A stretch of 64,000 nucleotides of DNA from Chrysomallon squamiferum (taxonomy: Eukaryota > Mollusca > Gastropoda > Neomphalida > Peltospiridae): NCBI GenBank assembly GCA_012295275.1, contig CM022665.1:10686476-10750475 (forward strand). Direction: 5' to 3'. The notes under the pieces were generated by a model. That model was not told the DNA's origin, searched no databases, and saw nothing but the letters and a program-made list of their open reading frames with translations. Positions 1 through 12,113 of the stretch are shown here, in pieces. Within the stretch, counting starts at the first letter, position 1; every line of letters starts with the position of its first letter. A program made the translations under genes and the position numbers.

Positions 1-942
1 TTCTTTCTTACTACTGCTAATGCTACTATTACTACTTTATTATTATTATTGAAACTGTTATTATTATTATTATTATCGCTTCTTCTTCAATATCATCACC
101 AGCAGGATCACCATCATCACTATCATTATCATACAAGTTGTATCAGGGATTTAAATGTTTTTTTATTCATGGAAGTCCTTTTACTTATATAATGAAAAAC
201 ATGTTATTTATTATGAATTTCGAGAAAAAAAAAAGAAAAAGCAAATTAAAAACAGGATAAAAGGTAAACCAGTAAACATCTTCTTTGGTGCAGATACGTA
301 AATCAACAAAATAAATAAAAGACAACTACTACTACTACTAAAACCACAGCTTCTACAACTACACTACTATATCCACTTATATAGGGCCTACCTTATATTC
401 ATGTCTATCTAGAATTAACATCAACAAAAACGATGGCGCTTTAGATATAACTGTAATTTCATTACGATTTTCACTTGTATGAATAATATTTATTATTTAA
501 AAAAAATTTAAAATAATAAAAAACATCTAAGCCTGTTCATTTAACTACGCATCAGGGCATTTAAAATATCATAGATGTTATTATTCTAGTTTCATGTATT
601 TGATTGTCATTTTATCGTAATCAGTAGTAATAGAAAATTTAGTACGGAATAATAACAGCAAAAACAACCATAAATAAATAAATAAATAAAATATATAAAA
701 GTAATTTTTGAATGATATATTTTTGAAACTGTCATTATAATATCAACATGAAAATAAAAGGGACATTTAGTGCGGGAAATAAACCTTTTAAAATAACGAT
801 AACAACGAAATAAATAAATAAATAAATAAAACAATGTATGTTCAAAAGGTTATTAATAATTTTTCAGTGATATATTTTAAAAACTTATTATAATTATCAA
901 GAAATAAGAAGGCTGCGTTATAACTAAGACATATATATACGG

Positions 943-943
<1 letters not shown>

Positions 944-984
<41 letters not shown>
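944..984. repeat. (CA)n microsatellite
   Basis: About 20 uninterrupted CA units, followed 45 bp later by ATT/ACT triplet runs (1027-1100). Confidence 0.95.
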
Positions 985-986
<2 letters not shown>

Positions 987-1154
987 GGAAGTCCCCAAAA
1001 GTGGCAGCAAAATACTTCTCTCATATTTTATTATTATTATTATTATTATTACTACTACTACTACTGCTGCTACTACTACTACTACTACTACTGTTGTTGT
1101 TATTGTTGTTATCCAGCCAGACTAAAACAAACAAAAACATTAAAAAATAAATAA

Positions 1155-1191
<37 letters not shown>

Positions 1192-1914
1192 ATGCGTAAC
1201 GCATACATTTATGTTTAAAGTTACTCTTTACAACTTACAGACAAAGCTCGTGTATATTCACATATTTCTATACATCTGACCAGTGAATTTGCTAAATCAT
1301 TTGCCTGAACTGCAGATATCAAATGAAAAATGAGATAAATCTCCGTCGTACTAAACTTTAATCAACGTGGTAATAATGTCCCGTTATCTGTCGGCAATTC
1401 CTGTGTTGTTGAGACAGAGTCGACCATTACCGTAAATATAATCCTTTCTTCTCTCAACCAACTTACAGTAATAAACACTGGCTGTAGGCGAACGAATGAT
1501 ACATCCAATGCAGTCTAAAAGGTAGACATGGTTAGTGCAAATATTTGATTGATATATTTCTATTTAGTTTCACTGGAGATGATGTTATGTAATATATTGT
1601 GCTAGGGCGTGTGTGTGTGTATATATTTATTTGTTTATGCTTTTTTTTTTTTTTTTATTATTTTGAATTTATTTTATTTTATTTTATTTTATTAATTTAT
1701 TTACTTGTAATATATTTATTTAAATTTCATTGAATATTCATTATGTTATTGTTAATTGTTTATTTTATATTACTATATATTGTCATTTTAAGAAAATTAT
1801 TTTATATGTGAAATAATATATTTGATGTTCATAGTTGTGGCTCATGAATCATGTCTGATATATTTTTTTAAATTATATTAAAATTGTAATTATCGTTATT
1901 TCGTGTATTTTTCA

Positions 1915-2130
1915 TCAACATCGTTGTTGTCATCATTAGCATCGTCACTATCAGTATCATTAACATCACAATCAATATCATTATCATCCCTATCAATATC
2001 TTTATCATCATTATCATTAACATTATCATCAAAATCTTCATTATCATCAATATCATCGTCACCATCATCAAAATCATCATCATTATCAATAACATTATCA
2101 AGATCATCATTATCATTATGAACATCATTA
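1915..2130. repeat. degenerate ATC/ATT-rich tract
   Basis: Imperfect ATC, ATT and AAC triplets run for about 215 bp just before the first exon of the membrane-protein gene. The long reading frames on both strands here encode only Ser- or Asp/Met/Ile-rich low-complexity peptides, so I treat them as repeat artefacts. Confidence 0.85.
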
Positions 2131-2152
2131 ACATTATTAAATATAATTACAG

Positions 2153-2409
2153 ATGATGGTTTTGAATCATGCTGTGATATTTCTCTTATGTTTTTTACTT
2201 GATGTCGCTGTGGTTGCTTCCTCTCTTCAACATTTTGCTGGCGGATGTTTAACTTACAGATTTCTTGAAACATCACAGTCTAATTTTAAGGTAAATAAAT
2301 ATATAATACATTACAAAAAGACAGACAGACAGACAGACAGACTTATAGATATATATATATATAAATAGATAGTTAGGATTGTATATGAATTGTATGTTTG
2401 ACACTAAAT

Positions 2410-2475
<66 letters not shown>

Positions 2476-3127
2476 GAATTTTCTTCATTCTGTAAAATAA
2501 TAAAATAATATTTTACTAAGAAGAGATGAATGACAGTTAAAACACTAACTAAAACTTAAGGTTTCTGTCTTGTTCATTTTAAATCGTAGATTCAAATAAC
2601 AGCCACAACGACGTGGAATCTGACAGAGGGGCCGTGCGGGCCAACGTGTTCCACAACGAACATCGGACAAAGTACAGAGAAGAGCAGAAAAAAGGCCATC
2701 GCCGATTCGGGCGATGAAATGTACTTTGGTAACTGGACTGCGGAAATCAAAGGTTACAACAGGAGAATGACGGTTTATAGATCTCTGCTGAATAAAACAA
2801 AAACCAGAATGACGAGTCGCGTTAGTGGTGTTAATAAAATACAACACTGGGAACAAGAAGTCGCTTATCTGGTGCTGGACATCGACAGAAATTGCAAAGA
2901 AACGGATATCAGGTTTTTCTCCAGAACCGTTTATAAGAAAGAATGAGCAGCTAGGTTACAAATAACAAATCTTGTTATTACTACTATTATTCCTGTTTTT
3001 TTTTTTTTTTTTTTTATTATTATTAATTATTATTAGGATTCTTAAAATAATAAATAAAATAAAATAAAATAAAATAAATAATAAAAATAATAACAATAAC
3101 AACAACAATAACAACAACAATAATTAT

Positions 3128-3163
<36 letters not shown>

Positions 3164-4006
3164 AATAATAATAATAATAAAAATAACATTATTATGGTTA
3201 TGCTGCATACACTTGTGTTTTATTTATTTATTTATTTATTTGTTTATTAAAGCATTGACGGCAAACACTGGCGGCCGTTAGACTATGAACCAGCTGCTAG
3301 TAAAAAAGGATATCACTTGCAAGTCTCAGTGAAACCACTAATACGAAGTGATACAGGAAAACCAAACAACAGTCCATTAGTCCTGTTCAGACCCGTTTAT
3401 AAGTAAGTCTGTTGAATTAACTGTAAGATCACCATTTGAAAATTCAAAAGAACTTTTATTTATTAACTTTATTTTCCTAACTTCTGAAGCTTTAAAAAAA
3501 TAATAATAATAATATCTCATATACTGTACTGTATGCTAATCGTTCACGCTTACTCTACATGTTTATGAGTACTAGTCATAGGGTTTTTTTTCTTTTTTTC
3601 TTTTCTTCACCACTGACACCTTTTGTATCGGTGTTAATGTCGCAAATGTCCTCCTCTTGCACTACTTGCTGGTCGGTGAGGAGACATATTTAATATTAAA
3701 ATAGCAGGAAAAAAAAGAAAAAAAGAGTAATATCTGTACCGCTAAAGCATGCATCAATAAACGTAAATTAGCTGCGGCCATGCAGACTGATGACCTCCAG
3801 GTTCAAATCAATGTCCTGATCGGGGCCGCAAAATGGCGGATTAGCGAGGTCCATCCTGTATTTCTGAAATCCCGTATCCGCTAACGCAGTTTCCCGAAAT
3901 ACGAACTTAAAAGAATTGTATTTTTGTAGTACATCATTTACCAATCGAATAAATACTAATAAATAGTTCATCTCACAATTATAAACTGTTTGGTTGGTCA
4001 TAAGAG

Positions 4007-4038
<32 letters not shown>

Positions 4039-6411
4039 TTAATTAATAAGTTACGTTTTGGTTACAGGGTGAGTCTGAACAGGAAAACAAGAATTAGACT
4101 GGCCACAGCAGACCCGGATGGTGACACAGTGAAATGCAGGTACGCCAGATTTGTTCAAGCCGGCTACCTTGACGCACACACTAACATCTCCGTCAGCGAG
4201 GTAAGATGGGATGAATGAAAGAAAGACTAATGAAGGATATTTAAGAATGAATGAATAAACGAAAGAACGAATTAATGAATGAATGAAAAAAACATTAAAG
4301 TGAACGGATGAATGAATGAATGAAAGAAAGATGGAAAATGTAAATGAAAGTGAAGGAATGAATGAAGGAAGAGAGAAAGTAAGGAAGGAAAAAGGAAAGG
4401 AAGATATATTTGTTTAACAAAAATATCTGACTTCAAATAATATACATAATCCACGATGGATGTTTCATCAATTTGATTCTTTGTAAAAATTAAGTCAGAA
4501 TTTGTTCAGTTTTAAAAACTCATAAGATTTTTGGTTATTTGGTAGAACTGTGAAATTACGTTCGAGCCCTACATTGGTGAAAACAGTAGCACGTACGCTT
4601 ACAAACATCGTGGTTGGGGAGCGATTCCAGTGACAGTGTCAGATTTCAGTAAAAAGACAATACAACTTACACGGGAAGGAAAAAGTATACAAGTTGGCAA
4701 AACATGGCCGCTTAGTTCCGTCAATGCGCAGGTATGTTCCGTTCAGTTTCTACGTATGTGTGTGCGCGTTATGTACGTGAATGGAACTATTTATGTTTGG
4801 GTTATTTTGGTTGAATGGTTTTACTTACATATATCTATCTGTCCATCCATACATACACAGACATGTGTGTGTGTGTGTGTGTGCGTACGTATACAAACAT
4901 ATTTATATATAGATCTTATTGATACTGTCGTGGTTTCAGTTCTTGTTTCAGACACTGATAAATCTTAAAATCCCTGAATTCGTTGAGCCAACAAAACCAA
5001 ACAATCACAAATACAAAGTGTATGTAGGATCGACACTAAAAATAAAACTTTACGCTAAACCAAACGAAACATCAAAAGAGTAAGCAAAACATTTTTTTTT
5101 TTTTTTTTTGTTTATATCTTTTATAGACAAAAATGCAAAATATTAACCAGTTCAAATGAAACATAGAAACAATTAAATAATAAGAAACTGAATTAATGAA
5201 TTAATAAATAAAAGCGTTTAAAGGTCATTAAATAATTGGGTTATCTATCTGTCTGTCTGTTTCTCTATCTATCTATCCATCAATCTATCTTTATGTTCAG
5301 TTTATGAAATAAGTAATAATGCACATTCAACTAATTAAAAAGAAGTTAATTCAGTTGAAACCAAAATAACCAAAGTATTTCATTTTTATTTTATTCAGGG
5401 AAATAGACTCGTTCTATGTTTCGTCATTACCACACAGAACATTTAACGTATGTAAAGCAAAATCTGCTTATAGCACACTTAATACAACAAAATTCTGCGA
5501 ATTTTCCTGGCCCATTAAAACATCAGACGTCGGAACCTTTTATTTTGCAGGCTATAGCTTCTGACACAGCAGGGTGGGTATAGTCTTTGCTTATACATAC
5601 ACTCGTACGTACATACATACATACATACATACAAACACTCAGTCATAACATATAGATATATACACACACACACAAACACAGACAGACAGTCACGTGTACA
5701 CATTTTATTTTGTTTCCAGCGTTGATTCTGAAGAAAGAACCTATATTGTATCAGTGGAAGGTAAATATAAATTTAAACTTTTTCGTTTTCATTTTTTTTT
5801 TTTCTTTCTTTCATATTATAGTGCTCCTGTTGTTATTGTTGTTGTTAATCTTATTTGTATTATTGTTTATTTTGATAGCGTTGTTGTTGATGTTCTTGTT
5901 ATATTGTTAATATTGTTGTTATTGTTAGGTCGCATTTAAAAAAATGCTTGTTAAGCGTTCATATATTTCAACTGTTTTCAGATAGGGAGGGAGGTTTTTA
6001 TTTTATTTTTAATTATATATTTTAAACAAGTATATATACATACTTGTTTAACATACAAAAAATATATATATATATTATCTATTCTTGTTTTTATTATTAT
6101 TATTATTACAGATATTAATTTTACTCAGCTATGTGTCACTCAAAGTGTAAGTTTGATGTATTTCTTTGATAAATATTAACTATTTTCCATTGCTTGTGGC
6201 ACCATTCATTACACTGAAAACCGCTTAAAAATTATTCAAATAAATATTATTTAGCAACTGTCATTTTTAAAATAAAACATTTTAAGTAAAATGAGTAATT
6301 TTGGTGTGTGCCGTTGCGTTCGTTCATTTATATGTGTGTCTGTATACGCGAATTAATACTATTTAATAGTCATTTTTATATTTCGTAAATATTATATACT
6401 ATCACACTTGC

Positions 6412-6446
<35 letters not shown>

Positions 6447-6815
6447 TTAGTAATAGTAAAAAAAAAAAAATTTAAAAAAAAAGAAGAAAAAAACACTATT
6501 TATTATCTAATTCTGTTTTAGCACGGTCCGTACTTCGTTTTCATCCCGAGTGTTAACGAAGTCAGATGTGAGGTAAACACATCATGTATATTTCCAGTGT
6601 ATGCTGCGTGTCAGTCAGGGTTCGTGGAAATAATTTTTATTATTTAATATTAAAAATACATATTGCTGACCTACCTGTCGTTTCATATATTTTATTTTAT
6701 TATTAATATGATTTCTAAAAAATGTCTTAATGTAAAGTTACTTATTTAATATCGTATTTCAATGTTCTTCTTCTTCATAGTAATACTGCTACTACTACTG
6801 TTGTAATTATTATTA

Positions 6816-6846
<31 letters not shown>

Positions 6847-7230
6847 AACTATTTAACTATCAATAACAAACAATATAAACATAAATATACAGCTATTAAA
6901 TACTGAAACGCTTCGAGCATGTTTAATCGTGTATAAATTTTGCGTCAGTGGCGCCCAATCTCGTTATGAAATTTATACGCATGCGTGGTTTTCCAGGTTA
7001 GTGTATGCTTAAGGTGATATTTCAGTGTTCCATACTAGTAAATTATAATGGGGAGAAAATATAATAATAATTATTATTTGGTTTATTAATGTAGTGGACA
7101 GTCACAGCAACAAAAGCAAAATTAAACACAATAGCTAATCTACAGATCCATGCTTAGTTTGGGGGAGTCAAACTACTGAAGTATTTCGATCGAAACTGGG
7201 CACACAAAACTAGAGTGTAATATATTGAAA

Positions 7231-7267
<37 letters not shown>

Positions 7268-7917
7268 GGAGGAAGAGGAGGAGTGGGAGCATTATTAGTG
7301 ATAGTAGTAGTAACAGTAATTACTTTGTATATAATTATTACTACTTCCCCCCCCTGCGAATTAAATGAACTAAATAACAATAAGCACAATTTATACATAG
7401 CATATACAGCCATACTTTACTGACCAAAAACATATAGTGTGTAGGTATAGCATTTATAGTTTCTATACAATTATAATGCGATGTCATTAAACAGTTGTTA
7501 ATTCACTGTTCTTTGATTCCTTATTCTTTTCAGTCATACCGTTAAAACAGTTACAGTTGAAAATTCTACCGTCGTCGCAGTTTCTGCTGGACAAATAACG
7601 GAAGTTAAGAAAGCAGGAAAACATGTCTTCAAGTCGGACATATCTGTACTAGACACTACTGGTGGCAGTAAGAAGATTTGTTTGAAAACTACTGACGACC
7701 AAAAGTAGGTTTATCACTGTTTCACACAATGGGAATCAAGTAAACCAGACATGGAATGGTTAATGAATGTATTATAATAAAATATAAATACTTAATATAA
7801 ATTTGAACTAATAGGATTCTGACCTGAGAGGAATCGTACTAACTATCAGTGTTATAAGAAAATGGACCATTTATATCAATAAAAATACAAACGTATCTTA
7901 TTTTCTGAACGATTACA

Positions 7918-7994
<77 letters not shown>

Positions 7995-8742
7995 TCTCTC
8001 TTTATTTTTATTTATTTATTTATTTCCACAGAAAACAGTTTACGATGTGTCTGAATATTACAATACATTCTTCAGGTATGTAAAACAAAAAAAAGTAAAA
8101 TCAGTTATACTTATGGCTATAGGTGTCTACAATACACTTCCCTCAGTATCGTATAGAGAATTCAAGTAATTTACAATATCATAGCGCTTCACTGTAAAAC
8201 ACAGTTATACTCAAATTTCAAAATTTCCTGCTAAATCTAATAATTTGATCAGCATTTGTGAAAATAAACTGATATTGTTAGTATTAAGTTCTGTTTACTT
8301 GCATAAATGTTTGACAGTTTTGTAACATCAACAGCAACAACAACAACAACGGTAATAATAACAACATTAAATGTAATTATATAATAATATCACCAAATAC
8401 CTGCATTGTTACAGTATTAATTAACTAATATTTTATTACAGGTGAAAACTGTAGATTGGTGGGTAAGTTGTTTAAACAAACATACGTAACAGAAATGATA
8501 AATATTTTTAGTTTGAATACTGAAAATAACAAATAAATAGATCATGCTTGATTTTCATTTATCTAAATATATTTATAAAAAAAACCTATTTACTAAATGA
8601 CATCCAAAACTGTAATGTTGTCATTCTTGTCGTGCAACTTTAGAGAAATACTTTATCCAAAAAGTAAAAAATGATATATTTTTTTTATTTTCTTTTGTTT
8701 TTGTTTCAGATCGAACATTCGCTGTAAGTATATTACGTTGTG

Positions 8743-8808
<66 letters not shown>

Positions 8809-8974
8809 AATAAGATACGCTTGCAATGCAAAAATTGTCATTTCCAAAATCCGTATCCATTTAGTCAAAATGAACATTAAGTGCCATTAATATTCTTTGA
8901 TGTGCATACTTACTTGTAGCATTGCTGTGAAAAGCTTACATTAGTCTGTCGGTCTGTCTCTGTCTGTCTCTCTG

Positions 8975-9016
<42 letters not shown>

Positions 9017-9324
9017 GTTCCTCCGTCTCTTACCGTTTAAACTTTTTATCTACAGAATTTTATTTATTATAGGAGCATGCAGCGAGACGCGGCACAGTTA
9101 CTTGTTCCTGCATCTGTCTACAAACTGGAGAACTGAAAGCTAATATCCTTACTCGGCCTTCAGTTTCAAATCAACGCTTGCTCTTGGTTCTAGCCGCTGG
9201 TTCTGGGGGCAGTATAGCGACAATGGGAGTTGTCCTTCTTAGTTACATTGTCGGCAGTAAAATATTTAATAGGAAAACGGAAAAGCGAAAACAGGATATT
9301 CGAGTTCACCCAGTTCTCCGTTAA
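2153..9324 (+). CDS. type I membrane glycoprotein with DPDGD-motif ectodomain (15 exons, one frameshift)
   Basis: Exons: 2153-2290, 2590-2912, 3253-3402, 4068-4200, 4546-4731, 4952-5079, 5399-5573, 5720-5760, 6112-6146, 6522-6619, 7534-7704, 8032-8075, 8442-8462, 8710-8723, 9073-9324. All junctions are GT-AG and all phases agree except inside exon 7. The product is about 635 residues. It has an N-terminal signal peptide (hydrophobic core LLCFLLDVAVV), a GGCLTYRF strand, then GPCGPTC (exon 2), ADPDGDTVKCRYA (exon 4) and many N-X-S/T sequons. One transmembrane segment lies near residues 588-612 (LLLVLAAGSGGSIATMGVVL onward), with a basic tail of about 23 residues. The ectodomain is Cys- and beta-strand-rich and probably acts at the cell surface. 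I believe it belongs to an uncharacterised invertebrate family, but I cannot name it and infer no ligand. Exon 7 carries a 1-nt frameshift near 5538-5546. Exons 13 and 14 are only 21 and 14 nt. A polyadenylation signal AATAAA lies at 9336-9341. Confidence 0.82.
2414..2471. repeat. (GA)n microsatellite in intron 1
   Basis: About 29 GA units, preceded by a short GACA run (2322-2341) in the same intron. Confidence 0.95.
7921..8001. repeat. (TC)n microsatellite in intron 11
   Basis: About 40 TC units with one CAC interruption. It ends only 30 bp before the exon 12 acceptor (8031), so it extends the polypyrimidine tract of that splice site. Confidence 0.95.
8745..8806. repeat. (GA)n microsatellite in intron 14
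   Basis: About 30 GA units beginning 22 bp after the donor of the 14-nt exon 14. A TC/CA compound repeat follows at about 8956-9016 in the same intron. Confidence 0.95.
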
Positions 9325-11138
9325 GATGTGTTTTTAATAAAATAAAATATGAATTTACAGTACAGTTGTTAATTAGAGAGTAGAGTGTAACGTTACTTAA
9401 AAATCAATGTATATTTTATTAGATTGTTGTTAGTTAAAAGGAATTGACTACAAAATACAATTAACTGTAAAAATACTCATAAAACAGGAATACCGTTTAT
9501 TTTTCTTTCTTTCAGTAATAAAAATACTTCTGTCTTGTACATATTTTTCAATTCAGTATTATTTTCGGCAGAAAAGGTAAATTGCCGAAAAATAGGAATA
9601 AAATATTACACTCTCATTAATGTTTTAGAAACTATATTAAAAATTTCTTAAACTAAAATTACTTATTTTCCAAGCAACATAAAAAAAAAAAATTTAAAAA
9701 TAAAAAAATACTAACGATATTTTTATTATTTATTTATTTATTTATTTTAAATCAGCGTTTCTCTTAATCTACACATTTATACCAGAAGTAGTTACCTCCC
9801 TTGCAAAATGTGATTTATTTTTATATCGGAAACTATCTGTTCCCAAAGCCAATGAAAACACATTTTTTACCATCGATTCCTAAAGAACACCAGTTGCAGA
9901 GCTTGCTAGCTACAAAACTGCTTTTCTTTTTCTTTTTTTAAATGTAGTGAATAATTTATTTATTATGTTATCGAATTTTTATATGACATTAATTCTTTTT
10001 TTTTTTTTTTTTTTTTACACTTTTGTCTAAAAAGTACTTTTTTTTTATCTGTTATTTTATTATTATTATTATTTTTTTTTTATTAATATTTATTGTTTTG
10101 CTGATATGCTCTGTTTTACAGGTTCTTAATTATTCATGTTATAGATTTGGTTTGCATCTGCTTATTAATAAAAAAAGTCTTAAATAACAGTCATTCAAAA
10201 ACTGAATGTTTTGTTATATGCTTTAGTAGCTGTTTAATTCCTAGTGTATATATAAATGATGAATAAAATCACTCTTTTATTGGAATCTGTTTAAAATTTT
10301 CAGAAATTATTTCATATGCTTTTTTTTTCTTTTTCTGAAAACACATTAAATATCACAGGTTTTTAAGGATCAAATTTCTTGTGTTATCCCGTATTTTGCT
10401 TGTCTTAATTTGCTACAGTATTATTATAAAAAATGTGTGTGTATGTGTGTGTGTGTCTCTGTGTGTATATGTATATATACATTTTACTGCATCTTCCTGG
10501 AGTTGGCTTTAATGATTTTACCTGACTGTGTTTTACAGTGGATTATGGTTACTGATCAAATGCTTGTAGTATTTTTAAGTAACATAAATATATACACACA
10601 CACACACACACACACACCTACATATATTTATATATTTTAACTTGTGCCACTGTTTAAAATACTTAAGAGTGAAAAATAAAGAAAATTATGCTGTGCTATT
10701 TAAAGATGCTTGATTAATTTCATTTCATTTCTTTTTTTTTCTTCTTAAAATGGTCTCCTGTTTCTTTTTAACCACATTAAAATGCAATAATATGACTCCA
10801 AATATTTTAAAACGCATCTGATGTTTAAACGTGTGAAATTATAATGTAAAAAAAAAAAAAAAAAAAGTTTTAAAATTTAATTCAATGAGAGCAAAAATTA
10901 CACATCTGCTGCTGTTTAAACTAAGAAAAACAAAGGTTGAGGAAATTGATAAATTCTAATTCATTCTTCATTGCTAAACTCTACAGAGACTTGTTTCTCA
11001 AACTTTTATGACTTTCTTTGGTTAACAGAAGTCATAATGTCATGCTAAATATAACCCTACACATCAAACCAGAGAATAACTTAAATTTAATATATATATA
11101 GATATATATATTTACATACATACATTTAAATTTATGTA

Positions 11139-11575
11139 CAGGTACTGAATCATTTATCCAGCAAGGTTTGGGACTGGAGGTGCTCTGGATTTCTGGATTT
11201 GCTGGATTTCTAGATACATATTAATAACATACTTCTTTTTTAATCCATTAAATTTTTTAAATTACCTGTATTGAATATGATCTATAATAAATAGGATGAA
11301 AATTAAACGAAGAAAAGAAAGAACATAATTTTATTTAAACGATATCTGTACAAATTAATACACTTCTTAAAACTTAAATTTCTTACAATATCATGTATAA
11401 TTTATCAGATGAAAATTAAATAAATAAAAATAAGAAACATAATTTAATTTGACAGGTAGAATGACTTCTGTGAGAGATTTACCTCTACTCAGCAACAGTA
11501 TCATTTAAACTGTACAACGTATACGTCACAGAAATGTCTAATGCAGCGAGCAGCAACTAATTTAAAAGTAGTCAC

Positions 11576-11613
<38 letters not shown>

Positions 11614-11681
11614 AAATAAATAATTGCCAGTTTTCTGGATTTTCTGGATTTCCAGATGCCGGATAAATGATTTGGTACCTG
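11139..11681. mobile_element. TA-flanked MITE (Tc1/mariner/pogo-like)
   Basis: The left end reads CAGGTACTGAATCATTTATC and the right end, reverse-complemented, reads CAGGTACCAAATCATTTATC. These are terminal inverted repeats with only two differences over the first 20 bases, and the similarity continues inward (GCTGGATTTC / GGAAATCCAG motifs). The element is 543 bp and is flanked on both sides by TA, as expected for Tc1/mariner/pogo target duplication. It encodes no transposase, so it is non-autonomous. An AAT microsatellite sits inside it at about 11577-11610. Confidence 0.85.
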
Positions 11682-11794
11682 TACAAAATATTAATTAAAC
11701 AAAATGTGTAGTCTTTTTAATTCTATTAAACTTTAATAAAGATGTTATCCCAAAATTTGTAAACAGAAATAATAAACAACACAAAAATTATCAG

Positions 11795-11800
11795 TTTATT
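11795..11800 (-). terminator. polyadenylation signal of the GH3 gene
   Basis: AATAAA on the minus strand, about 68 bp after the stop codon at 11868-11870. It is the only canonical hexamer I noticed that close downstream. Confidence 0.6.
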
Positions 11801-11867
11801 TAATGAAAATGTTATACAGTTTGTTTACTCACACAGTACAATGTACAGATACTGAGATTTAATGGTG

Positions 11868-12028
11868 TTAGGAGGTTCCAACAAACACTGTCCCGTTCAC
11901 ATTGAAGTGTCCTATAATTACATTAGAGTTGACTTTGACCTTCTGATTAGGCTGCTGACCACCACCTGATATGCCATATATACCTAAAATAAAATAAAAT
12001 ATTTCTTTAATGTAGTTTTATAAATAAA

Positions 12029-12113
<85 letters not shown>

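Larger units (their letters stand above)
1..2152. other. non-coding 5' flank of the first gene
   Basis: I see no coding exon here. The stretch is AT-rich and dominated by simple repeats: ATT and ACT triplets at the left edge and at 1027-1100, a CA run at 944-984, an AT run near 1158-1186, and a long ATC-rich tract at about 1915-2130. The segment 1250-1560 is less repetitive and could hold promoter or 5' UTR sequence, but nothing in it is specific. The sequence ttacag directly before the first ATG (2153) could be a splice acceptor, so the transcript may begin in this region. Confidence 0.6.
9325..11867. other. tail-to-tail intergenic region
   Basis: This lies between the membrane-protein stop and the GH3 stop on the opposite strand, so it contains both 3' UTRs. 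Contents are AT-rich DNA, poly-T runs (9995-10016, 10065-10081), short GT and CA repeats (10435-10470, 10595-10617) and one MITE (11139-11681). I see no coding exon. Confidence 0.7.

Noticed and set aside
1868-2276. Overlapping open frames rich in Met/Ile/Leu, Asp/Asn or Ser upstream of the first gene
   Set aside because: They are translations of an ATC/ATT-type repeat and have no conserved-looking composition; the plus-strand exon starting at 2153 explains the only real coding signal.
5529-5550. 22-nt intron in the membrane-protein gene
   Set aside because: It would restore frame, but it removes a natural GTFYF strand and is far below animal intron size; a single-base indel in a T run is the simpler explanation.
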